From Apoda limacodes (lineage: Eukaryota; Arthropoda; Insecta; Lepidoptera; Limacodidae), in assembly GCA_946406115.1 (NCBI GenBank), contig OX291547.1:19473001-19537000 (forward strand): 64,000 bases of DNA, in the 5' to 3' direction. The notes under the pieces were generated by a model. That model was given only the letters and a program-made list of their open reading frames with translations. It made no database searches and was not told the origin of the DNA. Below, one piece after another: positions 1-10,685 of the stretch. Each line of letters opens with the position of its first letter. The first letter of the stretch is position 1. The position numbers were made by a program, and so were the translations under genes.

Positions 1-199
1 GGGTTTTCTCACTGGTAAACGCATAGACTTGTATCTTCATTGAGTTAAATTGTAATAAGCTTTTCCATCTTATGTTTAACAACTTGCAAAGTCTATTCCT
101 AAAAGATTAGCAGAAATAATTTTCGTTTTTTTTTTATTCTTAATTTAATTAAATATGATTTTTATAATAATTTGTTTCTGTCTGTTTTAGCCTTCTGCT
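1..199. other. AT-rich sequence, nothing recognised
   Basis: AT-rich DNA with T-runs near 125-135 and no open frame, repeat or motif that I can name. Confidence 0.4.
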
Positions 200-372
200 A
201 GACATAGATCTTTATTAAAGAATGCCACCACATCTGGTCTTCCGCCTTTCCCATCCTGCGCTTACCAATCCGTGGTCTCCACTTTTAGACACGGTATCCC
301 CAGCAGCCATCGGTTCTGCGACAAATAAGACCTCCTCATTGCCACTTCAGCTTGCTTATGTCAGACAAGACG
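200..372 (-). pseudogene. RTE-type LINE reverse transcriptase, C-terminal scrap
   Basis: Read on the minus strand, one frame gives SKLKWQ, then RRTDG, then KWRPRIGKR, interrupted by stop codons. I recognise this as the pattern K-L-K-W-x-W-x-G-H, R-R-x-D-G-R-W, W-R-P-R-x-G-K-R found near the C-terminus of insect RTE-like endonuclease-reverse transcriptases. Catalytic motifs are absent and at least two stops interrupt the stretch, so this is a dead fragment. Family placement is from memory of the motif; the ends are approximate. Confidence 0.6.
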
Positions 373-836
373 CATTGGCTAAAGGCCTTTGTCCTTAAGC
401 ATTGAGATAAAGGCGATTTAAAGACCTAGCGCAATTTTCCAAATGCTGCCTAGCTCAACTGAATTCTTCTGTCTGCTTCTTTATCGAAGTTGTTTCTTCC
501 TAGTGCAATAGTTTTTCATTAATAATGACTATTATTGTAGGACAGTTGTTTTTTATTACGCTGCATTGAATCATTGTTATTTTTGCAATGCAATGCAATA
601 CGGAAGCTGGAACATACAGATTCTTGCGCTTTCCCTAACACTGATTATCTTATTTATATTTAATTTATTCTATAAGCCATGATTCTAGTTTATAATTTTG
701 TGGCATAAAACAAAAGATGAGCTAGTTCTTAACTAATCACAACGTACTTTTTTGTGGAAAAGTGTGTATCATAGGTATTCTTCTTTTTGTGTCGATGGCC
801 CTTTAAATTCTTTATGCGTCTCGCAGGAATGCGGGC
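373..836. other. AT-rich flank of the LINE, nothing recognised
   Basis: No open frame or repeat recognised. It ends where the truncated LINE begins; the exact 5' junction (about 837-895) is not visible without a full-length family member. Confidence 0.35.
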
Positions 837-2471
837 ATGCAGGGCATTCCAGTAGGTGCCATACAGATTGTGGCGATAGGTATGTACCTACTTACCTTTG
901 AAGTCAGGCGGGCGTTGCTTTCTCTAGACGTTCATAAGTCGAGTGGGCCAGACGGTATACCAGCAGTGGTGCTTAAGCAGTGTGCTCCTGAGTTATGTCC
1001 TGTACTCACGCGCCTCTTCGCGCTTTCCTACCACACTAGGCAATTTCCGTCTACATGGAAGACTGCGAATGTGCACCCGGTGCCCAAAAAGGGCGATAGA
1101 TCAGATCCATCGAATTACAGGCCTATCGCTATTACCTCTCTCCTCTCTAAGGTGATGGAGCGTGTGATCAACACACAGCTTCTAAGATACCTAGAAGTAC
1201 ACGATCTGGTCAGTGACCGTCAATATGGCTTTCGCCACGGTCGCTCGACTGGTGACCTTCTAGTGTATCTCACACACCGATGGGCACTAGCCATTGAGAG
1301 TCAGGGGGAGGCATTGGCATGTAGCCTGGACATAGCGAAGGCGTTCGATCGGGTCTGGCACCGCGGTCTTCTATCGAAGTTGCCATCTTACGGAGTGCCC
1401 GAGGGTTTGTGCAAATGGGTGGCTAGCTTTTTGTCCGGCAGACGCATACGAACTGTAGTTGACGGTAGTTGCTCTGATAGCATGGACATTAATGCTGGTG
1501 TCCCGCAAGGCTCTGTGCTGTCTCCTACGCTGTTTCTACTGCATATCAATGACATGTTGGACATCAACAACATACATTGCTATGCAGATGACAGTACTGG
1601 AGACACTTTTTACAAGGGTCGTGCAAACATCCCTCGTTCCGTTGTGGAGGAAAACCGCGGAGAACTTGTGTCTCAAATCGAGACCACACTGTCCCAGGTC
1701 TCTGACTGGGGACGGGTAAACTTGGTCCGATTCAACCCTACAAAGACACAAGTGTGCGCGTTCACCGCTAAGTAAACTCCATTCACTGTGGTCCCACAAT
1801 TCCAGAACACTCCCCTCTCCATCTCCAAGAGCATTGGGATCCTTGGTGTCGACATCTCCAGCGATGTTCAGTTCCGAGATCATTTACAAGATAAGGTAAA
1901 GCTGGCGTCCAAAAAACTTGGTGTACTCAACAGAGCGAAGCAGTACTTCACGTCGGGGCAAAGGTTGTTACTTTACAAGTCGCAAGTTCGGCCCCATATG
2001 GAGTACTGCTGCCATCTCTGGGCAGGTGCACCCGGATACCAGCTTGACCCTTTTGACTCGGTTCAACGACGGGCTGTGAGAATTGTCGACGATCCCAAAC
2101 TCACTTGCGGTATCGAGCCCTTAAGTCTGAGGAGAGACTTTGCCTCACTGTGTGTGTTCTACCGCTTGTACAATGGGTTGTGTTCTGAGGAATTGTTCGA
2201 AATGATGCCCACGGCTACTTTCTACCATCGCACCGCTCGCCATCGGCAGGGAATTCATTCTCACACTTTAGAACCTAAATGGTCGCGTACAGTGCGGTTT
2301 CAGAGAAACTTCCTCCCGCGAACGCTTAAGTTGTGGAATGAGCTCCCTGCCAAGGTTTTCTGCAAGGACTACAGTATGGAGTTCTTCAAGAAAGAAGTTA
2401 TTAGATTTCTGAAGGGTCGGCAACGCGCAAGTGATACCCCTGGTGTTGCAAGCGTCCATAGGCTACGGTGA
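837..2471 (+). pseudogene. Non-LTR retrotransposon reverse transcriptase (Jockey/CR1 group), 5'-truncated, one internal stop
   Basis: This is the C-terminal half of a LINE ORF2 protein, which copies the element's RNA into DNA at the target site. The first 312 codons hold the polymerase core: SSGPDGIP (residues 35-42), a fingers stretch with NYRPIAITSLLSKV, motif A SLDIAKAFD (163-171, Asp165), motif B GVPQGSVLSP (221-230) and the catalytic YADD (249-252). A TAA at 1773-1775 then stops the frame. The same frame reopens at once and runs to 2471 with the usual C-terminal region (PHMEYCCHLWAG, VQRRAVRIVD, RFQRNFLPRTLKLWNELP). There is no frameshift, so one nonsense codon closes an otherwise open 1.6 kb frame. 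The endonuclease and ORF1 are missing through 5' truncation. The ATG at 837 is only the first in-frame Met, not a real start. Clade call is from memory; Daphne-like is possible. Confidence 0.9.
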
Positions 2472-2544
2472 CCGCTTACCATCAGGCGGGCCGTAAGCTT
2501 GTATGCCACCTTAGTGGTATAAAAAAAAAAAAAAAAAAAAAAAA
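2472..2544 (+). repeat. LINE 3' UTR and poly(A) tail
   Basis: A short 3' UTR (GACCGCTTACCATCAGGCGG, then GCCACCTTAGTGGTATAA) is followed by about 24 A at 2521-2544. The poly(A) marks the 3' end of the reverse-transcribed RNA. The same tail recurs at 8451, 30322, 38690, 52733, 55762, 57302 and 61868, so it serves to identify the family across the window. Confidence 0.9.
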
Positions 2545-3380
2545 CAATGTTGAAACCAAATGCGTTGACGCCATCTATTGAACTGAACCGTGAAAAAATA
2601 TTGCAGCTGTACTATCAATCAATAAATAACAACAGATAAAAAGATTTATGTGCTCTAGATCAGCAGTTAGTGTTGTATCTAAATTTTTGTCCAAAATTCC
2701 AAATCTAACCTAAAAACTCTTAATTTTTACTCATACGCAAAGAATGCAAAGGTATGTTTTTTTGTTCATATATATGATGGAACGAAATATAACCGAGGTG
2801 GCCTGTTTTTTGGTACAAGGATAGCTAAAGGTATGAAAAGGATAAAAGCTTGTTATCCCGATCAAGAGTTCCCACAGCAATTGATTTCTCAGCGAGTAAT
2901 ACCGGGAGGTGCTATTTCTTCACGTAAAAATATAAAATTAGGCTGACCTAAGCTTTGGTACAAAGATAACTCGAGTGATGTAGAAATACATGGGATTCTT
3001 TTTGTCCCAATAAAAAAATCCCACAAAACTACCTAATTTTTTTTACAAGTGGGTACTTTTCTGACACGATGCAGGATTTTTACGGAGATTTGATATTTTG
3101 CACAAAATTCACAAATAAGGTGTTAAATAAAGAGGATATTCTAAAAACTATGATGTAATATCACAATTTCAAGGAATATAACTTCATATTATTATGTTAA
3201 TCTTGGTAGCTATAGTGAGACGAAGATTAAACAAACTTTAACTGAAGTTATGATTTATTAAATCACGATAAGTTTTTCAATCTTCATCTTAAGCTTCCTT
3301 ATATCGCCTTAAAAGTTGACATCACTGTTGTTGTATAAATATAAGGGTAAATAAATTTATATATGTTGCCAATAAATAAT
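2545..3380. other. AT-rich sequence with one faint repeat trace
   Basis: Mostly unrecognised. Positions 2805-2895 (TTTTTGGTACAAGGATAGC ... AGAGTTCCCACAGCAATTGA) resemble 43153-43230, so an eroded copy of the 'ATATTATAAATGCG' repeat family is likely. No open frame is present. Confidence 0.4.
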
Positions 3381-3381
3381 T

Positions 3382-3652
3382 AACCGACCAAGTGTGAGAC
3401 GGGTGCGAGCCATTAGCATTCTAAATTACTACCGATACAACGCCACCTAACAAATATTAAGAAAAACAGTAACATCTTTGTTTGTTGGAAACGATATTCA
3501 AAGGTAGGCAACGTCGATCTTAATCAGTTACTGGCTGGGTGACCGCTTAGCTGCACACTTTTTTTTTTTTGTTTCTTTTCGTTAATTAGGTATATGGTGG
3601 TAAATACCTACGGAACCATCGGTGCGCGAGTTCAACTAGCACTTGGCCGGTC
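3382..3652 (+). repeat. Composite repeat carrying a 5S rRNA-like module
   Basis: It is bounded by ACCGACCAAGTGTGA on the left and CACTTGGCCGGT on the right, which are inverted versions of one end. The interior 3494-3554 (GGCAACGTCGATCTTAATCA, then GGGTGACCGCTTAGC) resembles the internal promoter part of insect 5S rRNA (AGCAACGTCGGGC, GGTCAGTACTTGGATGGGTG, ACCGC). Upstream lies the conserved CAGTAACA block seen in the other copies. Confidence 0.65.
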
Positions 3653-3940
3653 CTTTATTGATCTGAAAAATTTCCCTTCATATTTTTTAATCTGATCAAA
3701 ATAATCGAATAAAAGGCATTACATTTGCAACTAATAGAAAACAGGTAGCTGTCTCATTTTGAGAAGATATGATTTTCAAATCCTTGAATCCTGGCGGCGT
3801 GCGGCATATTCTTATTTTCATACTAATATAACATTTCAAGTCATCAACCTTAAATTGCACTACCTATTTCTATCATAAACAATTTTAATCTATTAGAACA
3901 GTCATTAGTCACATAATTTCTTACGACCACTACCTTAACC
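3653..3940. other. AT-rich sequence, nothing recognised
   Basis: No gene or repeat recognised. Confidence 0.35.
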
Positions 3941-3944
3941 ATTA

Positions 3945-4050
3945 CATGCAAGTGCATAGGCCTGTCCTTGGAGATGGAGGCTTAGGTCATAGTCCACTGC
4001 GCTGGCCCCGTGTGAATTCACGAGCGTTTGTCGAGCTAGTGACACTCGAC
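3945..4050 (-). repeat. LINE 3' tail fragment
   Basis: The stretch GATGGAGGCTTAGGTCATAG followed by TCCACTGCGCTGGCCC is the reverse complement of a common lepidopteran LINE tail ('...CTATGGCCTAAGCCTCCATC...'). Another copy runs forward at 5535-5640. No coding motif is preserved. Confidence 0.45.
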
Positions 4051-4210
4051 TGAATAAGGTTTCAAACCGCCCAAGTTGCTTAACTTCAATTTATCGTTTT
4101 CAATAGGCGAATCCGACTGGGCAAAGCTGGCCACAATTCCCTAAATCAAGAGAAGAATTTTATACGTAAGTACATGTTTAGGCTTTTTACATGCTTTTAA
4201 GTCCATTTCT

Positions 4211-4728
4211 AGGGTTCCGTACCCGAAGGGTCCAAGCGGAGCCCTATTGCTGTCACTTACGTGTCTGTCCGTCGTCGGTCACACAGGTTTTCCAGCTCCA
4301 CGGTTGGAGCTACAGACTTCAAATTTTTACAATATAAGTATCTTGTTGACTCAAAGCCAACGAAATTCTTAAATGTTTTTAAGGGGAGATATAGCAAAAA
4401 AGGGGGCGTGAAAAAAAATTTTACCTATCCCATCGTTTAGGCTATCGTTGTGTAGAGCTCGTTGAGTAGATAACTACTGTATTTTTTGTGTTTTAAAAAA
4501 TATTGGTAAACAAAGGAAGGAGAAGCCATCAAAGTCAGCTTTTTTTACAATATTTTATTCCGAAGATTTTTAGCTACTCGTTTTAAAATTTGGAGATAAT
4601 GTATATTACGTATGCTTTACTAACCTACTGCTTATGAATAATTCTGCCTTTCAGACTGCTTATATTCTACATTTGATACGGAACCCTAAATGTGCGAAGT
4701 CCGACACGCACTTGGCCGGTTTCTTTCT
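4211..4728 (-). repeat. 'Family A' interspersed repeat, about 0.5 kb
   Basis: It starts TAGGGTTCCGTACCCGAAGG and ends GATACGGAACCCTAAATGTG plus CACTTGGCCGGTTT. The AGGGTTCCGTACC and GTACGGAACCCT ends are inverted repeats of each other. The nearest relative is the split copy at 49086-51022, in the opposite orientation. No coding capacity is visible, so it is non-autonomous; superfamily unknown. Confidence 0.7.
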
Positions 4729-5114
4729 TAGTCGGGTCTTGTACTTTTAATATTTTGAATAATAATAATAATAAAATACCTATCTTTTTATGAATTCAGG
4801 TATCTAGCCCGGTCTAGGGAGAGAACTACCTACTACATACCTAGTGAGGTATAGTCAGTATTTACTTATAGTAACATCGATTGTTTACTATAGCAGATCA
4901 AACTGACTATAAAGGGAAGTATACGTATTAATAAACGGGACAGAGTAAATGGGAAGAACGTTGAACTTTGACACAGCCATTTGATAAAACGGCTTAATTG
5001 ATTCGATAAATCAAGATTAGCTGAGGGCGAGCTTGGGGCAGCTTTAAAGTTAATGAGTGAAAAGTCTCAGAGAACTTTCAATCTGCTTTATTTTTTAAGG
5101 TTAGCTAACAAATA
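4729..5114. other. Unique AT-rich sequence
   Basis: An (AAT)n-like run lies near 4758-4772. Nothing else recognised. Confidence 0.35.
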
Positions 5115-5115
5115 T

Positions 5116-5434
5116 CCATTCTAATATTATAAATGGAAAAGTGTATGTGTATGTGTGTTTGTTTGTCCGTCTTTCACGGTAAAATGAAGTATTCACGAAT
5201 TGACGTGATTTTTTAAGAGGAGATGGAAGTTGAAGGGATGGAGAGTAACATAGGCTACTTTTGTCTCTTTCTAACCCCCCACTTTCCTAAAATGGGGGAA
5301 TTACTATTACCCAGCTTAAACAAACTATAGGTTGCTATAGCATTCTTCATAAGTATAATTAACGAGTTGATTAAGGGGTTCTATTTACGCCAATAACCAA
5401 ATTTAGGGCGGGCAGAGCCGTGGGCAGAAGCTAG
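5116..5434 (+). repeat. Non-autonomous 'ATATTATAAATGCG' repeat
   Basis: It opens CATTCTAATATTATAAATGG, with a GT-rich run (TGTGTATGTGTGTTTGTTTG), and closes with TTTAGGGCGGGCAGAGCCG and AGAAGCTAGT. This layout recurs at 21981, 31325, 31711, 43773 and 57480. The CTAG-T end is compatible with a Helitron-like terminus, but I see no clear terminal hairpin, so the class is open. Confidence 0.6.
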
Positions 5435-5534
5435 TAAGTAATAAAAGAAATTTTCGTTGAAAATTGGTACTCAAATTAATAAATCCTGTATTTTAAAAGG
5501 TTATCTTACTATCAAGTTATAAATTCAGGCGGTA

Positions 5535-5640
5535 ATTGTGACAAGGCCAGTATGGTGGGCTATGGCCTAAGCCTCCATCGCCAAGAAGAGGCCTGTGCCT
5601 CTGCAGTTGGGGCGTTTAACAGCTTAGATAATCCTATACT
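5535..5640 (+). repeat. LINE 3' tail fragment
   Basis: The run GGCTATGGCCTAAGCCTCCA followed by AAGAGGCCTGTGCCTCTGCA matches a familiar lepidopteran LINE 3' end that usually precedes a GATGAT tail. The inverted relative is at 3945-4050. Confidence 0.5.
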
Positions 5641-6117
5641 TTTACTGACTGTATTTTTTTATTACCAGGTTAAGAAATTCTATGTAGGATAACTAAATGC
5701 TGTGTTTAAAAAGAAAGTATATTGCTTAGAAAAAATATCCAGACACCTGAAATTTCTTGTAAAATAACTTCGCCGAGTAACGAGCCTATTTCGCAAACGA
5801 AGTGGCTTATAAATTGTAGACAATGAGGTGATAACATTAGAAAGTAAAGTTTAAGATCTGCCATCAAATTTAATGGTTATTATGTGATATATCACTGTTC
5901 ATCGCGTGTGTTCTGGGAAAAGGCAAATTTTAAATAGTATAATTTCATTGTTATGAAGTTTAGCTATTTTCTTGTATGAGTGATATTTAAACCTTTTTTT
6001 AGAACTTTATCATACTTCAAAAATTTGGTAAAACTTTTGAAGTATGATTAATAAATTTTTTGTCTTGCTATGCCTTTTCTATGCACAAAATATAGTTTTG
6101 CATTAAGTTATGTTTAA
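5641..6117. other. AT-rich sequence with a perfect hairpin
   Basis: Positions 6009-6022 (ATCATACTTCAAAA) pair perfectly with 6035-6048 across a 12-base loop. The stem is too short for a standard microRNA precursor. No gene recognised. Confidence 0.45.
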
Positions 6118-6200
6118 AAAACCGGCCAAGTGAGTGTCGTACACATATTAAGTTAGGGTTCCGTAGGATGAGAATTATTGAAGCAATTTGAAAAAAATGA
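6118..6200 (+). repeat. Family A end fragment
   Basis: AAACCGGCCAAGTGAGTGTC is followed by AGTTAGGGTTCCGTAGG, the left end of Family A without a recognisable remainder. Confidence 0.55.
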
Positions 6201-6384
6201 AAACCAATTTAGTCGAAACCTCTCACCAAGCGCTGCAACCACTGCAATGCGTTCGAAAAGCTTCAAATTTAGGTTCTTTAAAATTAATTAATTTCAATTT
6301 TACACCGTAAAATGCAAGGGATTTTTTAAACATAACCTGGTTGCAAGGGACATTTGAGTGGTTAGGTATTATTGTTATTATTGA

Positions 6385-6625
6385 ATAATTTAACATGGAA
6401 CATAAACTTATATTTACTACCTGTTTTATTAAACAAACAACTTATCAGGGGAATTTACAATTTTTACTTTTCCAAGTACGTTTTATAAGTTGGTCGACTA
6501 CTCGTTAACTTATAAAACCTACTTATCTGTGTTATTTTTCCTTTTAAATCCGTTATTTAAAACAATGCCGTGAGTTTTTCCACATATCCCCTAACAACCA
6601 TTTAGCTGGCAGTGGGTAGGGATTT
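6385..6625 (+). repeat. Dispersed repeat R3, copy 1
   Basis: The order ACATGGAACATAAAC, TACCTGTTTTATTAAAC, TTTACTTTTCCAAGTACG, then GTCGACTACTCGTTAACTT recurs at 19290-19492 and, in part, at 31845-32010. TTTTATAAGTT and AACTTATAAAA (about 6480-6518) can pair. Non-coding, class unknown. Confidence 0.55.
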
Positions 6626-8450
6626 GACTCTAAGAAAAAATAGCACTTTAAAGCTTAATAAATTTCAAACGGATTCCTGAATTGCAAATGTTTGTCATAC
6701 TGTTTGCAATATTCTGAAACGGCCTATCCATCGACACACTATGGGATTGACGAGTAAAAAAAACTTATCATCACTTTACGGATAGGAAGGTATCCTTAAA
6801 CTGTTATTTAAGATTTTACTTTACCGCTTTGTCGGCCTTATCAATATGCGCAGCCATGCCAAATTACAACTATCTAACACTAATAGTCTCTAAGCTCTCA
6901 GACAAACGGACATGGCGCAATTATAAGGGCATATAAACAAAGTTAATTGTTATAGGGATCTTGAAAATCTGGGCTGCATATTACAATGTTTGTTAATGCA
7001 CATTTCGCATGGTTTTCTCAAAAATCACCAGTGTAATGTCCACTATTATTTGATTTTTTATATATTTATGTGTTTTATATAATTATTGTTCACCCTTTGA
7101 AATAAATCTAGATATTTTCAAAAGTAGGACAGTATCAACAAATTCTTATTCGAAAGTTTAAATAGCCCCATTTGTTGGCGTAGAACAATATTTTTCAATT
7201 TAGACGACAAAGTGCACTTAGACGGGTTGTTGGAAACGAAAACTTCGCCATTTGAACTACAAAACAAATTGCAACCAAGGAATTTTATTTCTTTTTCTGA
7301 TTTTATACTTCACAATACAAGTTAGATCCTTGTTACTTCAGAGAAGTAATACTTAAGTTAAAAAATATTTTACGAAAACGAACGAATTTCTACACTAAAA
7401 TGCTTGTTAACATCTGAATTGTATTAAATTAAGAATAATAACTAATATTAATAAAAAATATCGGGTATGAACATCAGTACAAAATGCTATATAGCATCCT
7501 ATTTCAAAATGTTCCAAAAATTGTTAACTTCATCGAATTTATCTTCTAACTAGGCATCATAGACTTTGAGTTCTGTAATCTGTCCTATAGACTGCGCAAA
7601 AGCCTCCCAAAATTGGCCACACTGTAGGAAGAGACAAAGTTCACAATTGACAAAGTTAGTCAATGCATTTAAAAATAGTAAATAGAAATATACCAACTAT
7701 AAGTAAAGAAAAAAGAAAAAAAGAGTCATATTCACATTTACGCAAAGAGTTTTTTTTTAGTTTAATTATTTTTAATGTACACATCAGATAGTGGCATGGA
7801 ATGGAATATAAGTACACCTTCAACTATTAGATCTTTTATGTAGAAAGCAATAATCTTCTTCTCTATTGTTTAAGTATTTTTATGAAAAGATTTTTATTAG
7901 TGTCGGGAATCTAGCTAATGTGCTAAAAACTTCATTCTTGGAAAATGTTTTATTGGTTTATTTTGAAGAATGTGGAAATAAACCTAAACTGTCTACGATA
8001 TGATCCCGTCACTCAATGTTAAGCAACATATTTAAAAGTAAGAATCAAATTGACCAACATATTAACTTTGCTAAATAAACTAATTTTTCTTAATAATGTT
8101 TTATTTTTTTAGTCGTAGATAAAATTAAGTATGCAACTGCACGAAATAAGTATTTTAATACTCGCCCTATGCTATTTCGCTTTTAATAAAAATTACCTTC
8201 TTTTTTTATTACATGGCGTCTCGGTAGGTAGCCGTGGTCACGAGATGATACAAAAAAATATATATTTCTTAAATTGTTTGAAGTAACAGTAAATTAGTTG
8301 GATTGAATTAAAAATTAAAGAAGGTAGTGGAAAGTTAATCATTACAAAAAACAAACTAGTTTTAAGCAAATCATTCTTAAAGATTTTTTTTATTCTTAAG
8401 TTTTCGCCAAATTATTACAGCTTCATAATCAGTTTTTTTTTCATTTTTTA
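6626..8450. other. Long AT-rich stretch, nothing recognised
   Basis: I see no transposon motif, no open frame of 60 codons and no repeat shared with the rest of the window. Poly(T) at 8432-8448 belongs to the following LINE fragment, as its poly(A) on the other strand. Confidence 0.4.
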
Positions 8451-8558
8451 TATCACTAAGGTGGCAAACAAGCACAGGGTCCGCCTGATGGTAAGCGGTT
8501 ACCGTGGCCTATGAACGTTAATAACACCAGGGGTATCATTTGCGTGTTGAAGCCCGTT
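8451..8558 (-). repeat. LINE 3' end fragment
   Basis: The reverse complement matches the tail of the 837-2544 LINE: CACTAAGGTGGCAAACAAGC, GTCCGCCTGATGGTAAGCGG, ACCGTGGCCTATGAACG. Only about 100 bp of the 3' end was kept, with poly(T) before it. Confidence 0.8.
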
Positions 8559-9162
8559 TAAAAATTATAATTATATTTATATTTTTTTTTAATTATTTAT
8601 TTATAATTGTATTTCATACAGTTAGCTTCAAGAATCGATGATTTCCATTACAGTCTTGCAATCCCCATTTTGCAATAGTTGTGCTGTGATAATGCTCTGA
8701 ATATAGAGATGAAAAAATATGAGTTTATTTCAGAGTGAGTCAATTGCTAAGACTTTCATATCAAAATGTAAATGCAGTCGTAAGTGCACGCGGTCTGCGG
8801 GAACGGAGTGCATTTTGTCGTACTCGGAAGGCAGTCAGCCGTAACGCGCCGTCGCACGTCACCTAGTATTTTAAAAAGTCAAGCCAGGTAGATCTGTTAT
8901 TTTACACTTTGGCTTACTATTAATTCAACTTATATCATAAAAGGCAGGTAAGCTACCTGGCAGAGGTTGTTCTACATTTTCCGTCATCTCCGTTGTCGCA
9001 TCAATGTGATTTTAATCTTTCTCAAAAATTAGGCTATCAAATGATTAAAGATTTTTTAAAAGGTAGTTTCAGATATTAAGGCGTTTAAACACAAAAGTAC
9101 TTTTTAGCTTAATTATTATATCATAGAAGAGTCGGTCTTTGCTGGCCATTTTTAATAGAATA
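8559..9162. other. AT-rich sequence, nothing recognised
   Basis: A slightly GC-richer patch at 8775-8880 carries several CpGs but no recognisable coding frame. Confidence 0.35.
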
Positions 9163-9291
9163 AGGTTGGGTTGCACCAACTAACTTTGACGGGCCGGTTA
9201 AGTTTAAAAAAAGGTGACTATGCAAATTTTCATACAATCTTCCATTTTTGACGGCTGGTTAACGTCAAAGTTAGTTGGTGCAACCCAGCCT
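9163..9291. mobile_element. Short MITE with 28-bp terminal inverted repeats and TA duplication
   Basis: The left end AGGTTGGGTTGCACCAACTA continues through ACTTTGACG. The right end is its reverse complement with one change. Both sides are flanked by TA (9161-9162 and 9292-9293). Total 129 bp with about 70 bp of spacer and no coding capacity. Ends of the form AGGCTGGGTTGCACCA are known in insect MITEs. TA duplication suggests a Tc1/mariner-type mobiliser, but that is inference. Confidence 0.8.
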
Positions 9292-10547
9292 TAGCATTGT
9301 TGACAGATTGTAAATTAAACACTCGTATAGTTTTACTTACTGCTTTTAACGATTCAGAAATGTTCTTGGAAACCTACTTGAATAAAGATTATTGATCGAT
9401 TGATGAAATTTGAACCACATCCTAGATAAACATCATTACTTCAACACACACTTTAACTTTTATCCGAAACGACAGTTCTCCCGAAATAGATTTTAAATGA
9501 CCCTAGTTTTGGGTCATGGGTAGCTGGAGAGACGGAAAAGGACCGAGAATAACATAGAGTTCTGTTAATACTGTTTAAGAGTTACCATAGTTATAATTTT
9601 TATGAGGGGTAAGCGGGCAAACTTTAGTTTTGGCACAAGAATATTCAGAGAACAAAATACTTTATACAATATATAATTTATGTAGAAATGGAATACTTTA
9701 TGTGCCGGTTAGTCAAAGTGATCGCTTAAAATTCTGCGCGGGCAAAACTGTTAGCAAATGCATAGTCATTGTCCCGGTGAATTTAAATCATGGCTATGGC
9801 TAGGCAGCACATTTTAAAGAATATTACATATTATATTTTGATTTTTTGAAACATATTTCAATTGTGTCGTTTTGATAGTTAGCGTTAGTTATTCAATTTA
9901 CGGCAAAAATAATATCCTATATCATTAAATGTACATTACCCAATTGTCTTTATTGAAACCTAAACGCCGGTCAAAGTTAACGTTCCTATTTTGATATGAA
10001 AATGTTTAAAATTATTTACAGGCAAAGCGTCACACTCGATACATATTTTTATTTAAGTGGAAAATTCAAGAAAATGTCACTGCTGTTTCCCTTTAAACTA
10101 CTTTTGAACGGCGCTCGTATGTAAATGCGTTCTAGCGGCACGCCTGGAAAGCAAAATGTACGTCTTTGCTCACAAAGAGGATTTCATTTCTGCTCCCCTA
10201 ATATTATTGCAACGTACACGCGTTATTTCAAAGGTATTACTTGGAACCACGTACATTCTTTCAAAGTGCTAGGGACGTAAATAGGTATGTAATACGTGTT
10301 TTTTTTTTTACTTCTCTTGAGAGAAGTTATTATAATAGGTCCGAAAATCAAAGTCGCTAAATTTGCGTTTTATTTACGTTTTAAGACCTGGATAATAGTT
10401 TGCGATCATTTAAAAGTGATGTCTCTCTCTCTGTCTCTCTGTCTGAAATGCCAAAAGTAGCGAGTGATTCTAATATAGACTACTGAGCACAGCGAGGGAT
10501 TCCACGGCACGAGACCTAAAATAACTTGTTCGAAAAAATAGGTTTTA
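9292..10547. other. AT-rich sequence, nothing recognised
   Basis: It contains a 16-base palindrome CTTCTCTTGAGAGAAG near 10313-10328 and a CT/TG-rich run at 10422-10444. No gene is supported; the 62-codon minus frame at 10406-10594 has no family features. Confidence 0.4.
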
Positions 10548-10685
10548 TGTAAGGAACACACTAAAGGCCATATTAATGAATGAAATGAAGGCAATACGTT
10601 TATTGTGATTTACAAATACTACCTACTAAAAAAATAAACAATAGGTAGGTACTAACTATTCTTTTTAACATTAGCACCTTTTGAA
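10548..10685 (+). repeat. Direct repeat D1, copy 1
   Basis: The stretch from GGAACACACTAAAGGCCATA to ACATTAGCACCTTTT recurs in the same orientation at 14540-14672 with small indels. It ends exactly where the large inverted-repeat arm begins. Confidence 0.65.

Noticed and set aside
2521..2544. Poly(A) as a host gene polyadenylation tail (processed pseudogene)
   Set aside because: The sequence upstream is LINE 3' UTR, so it is the retrotransposon's own tail.
10406..10594. 62-codon minus frame
   Set aside because: Ends in a CT/TG simple repeat and has no recognisable feature.
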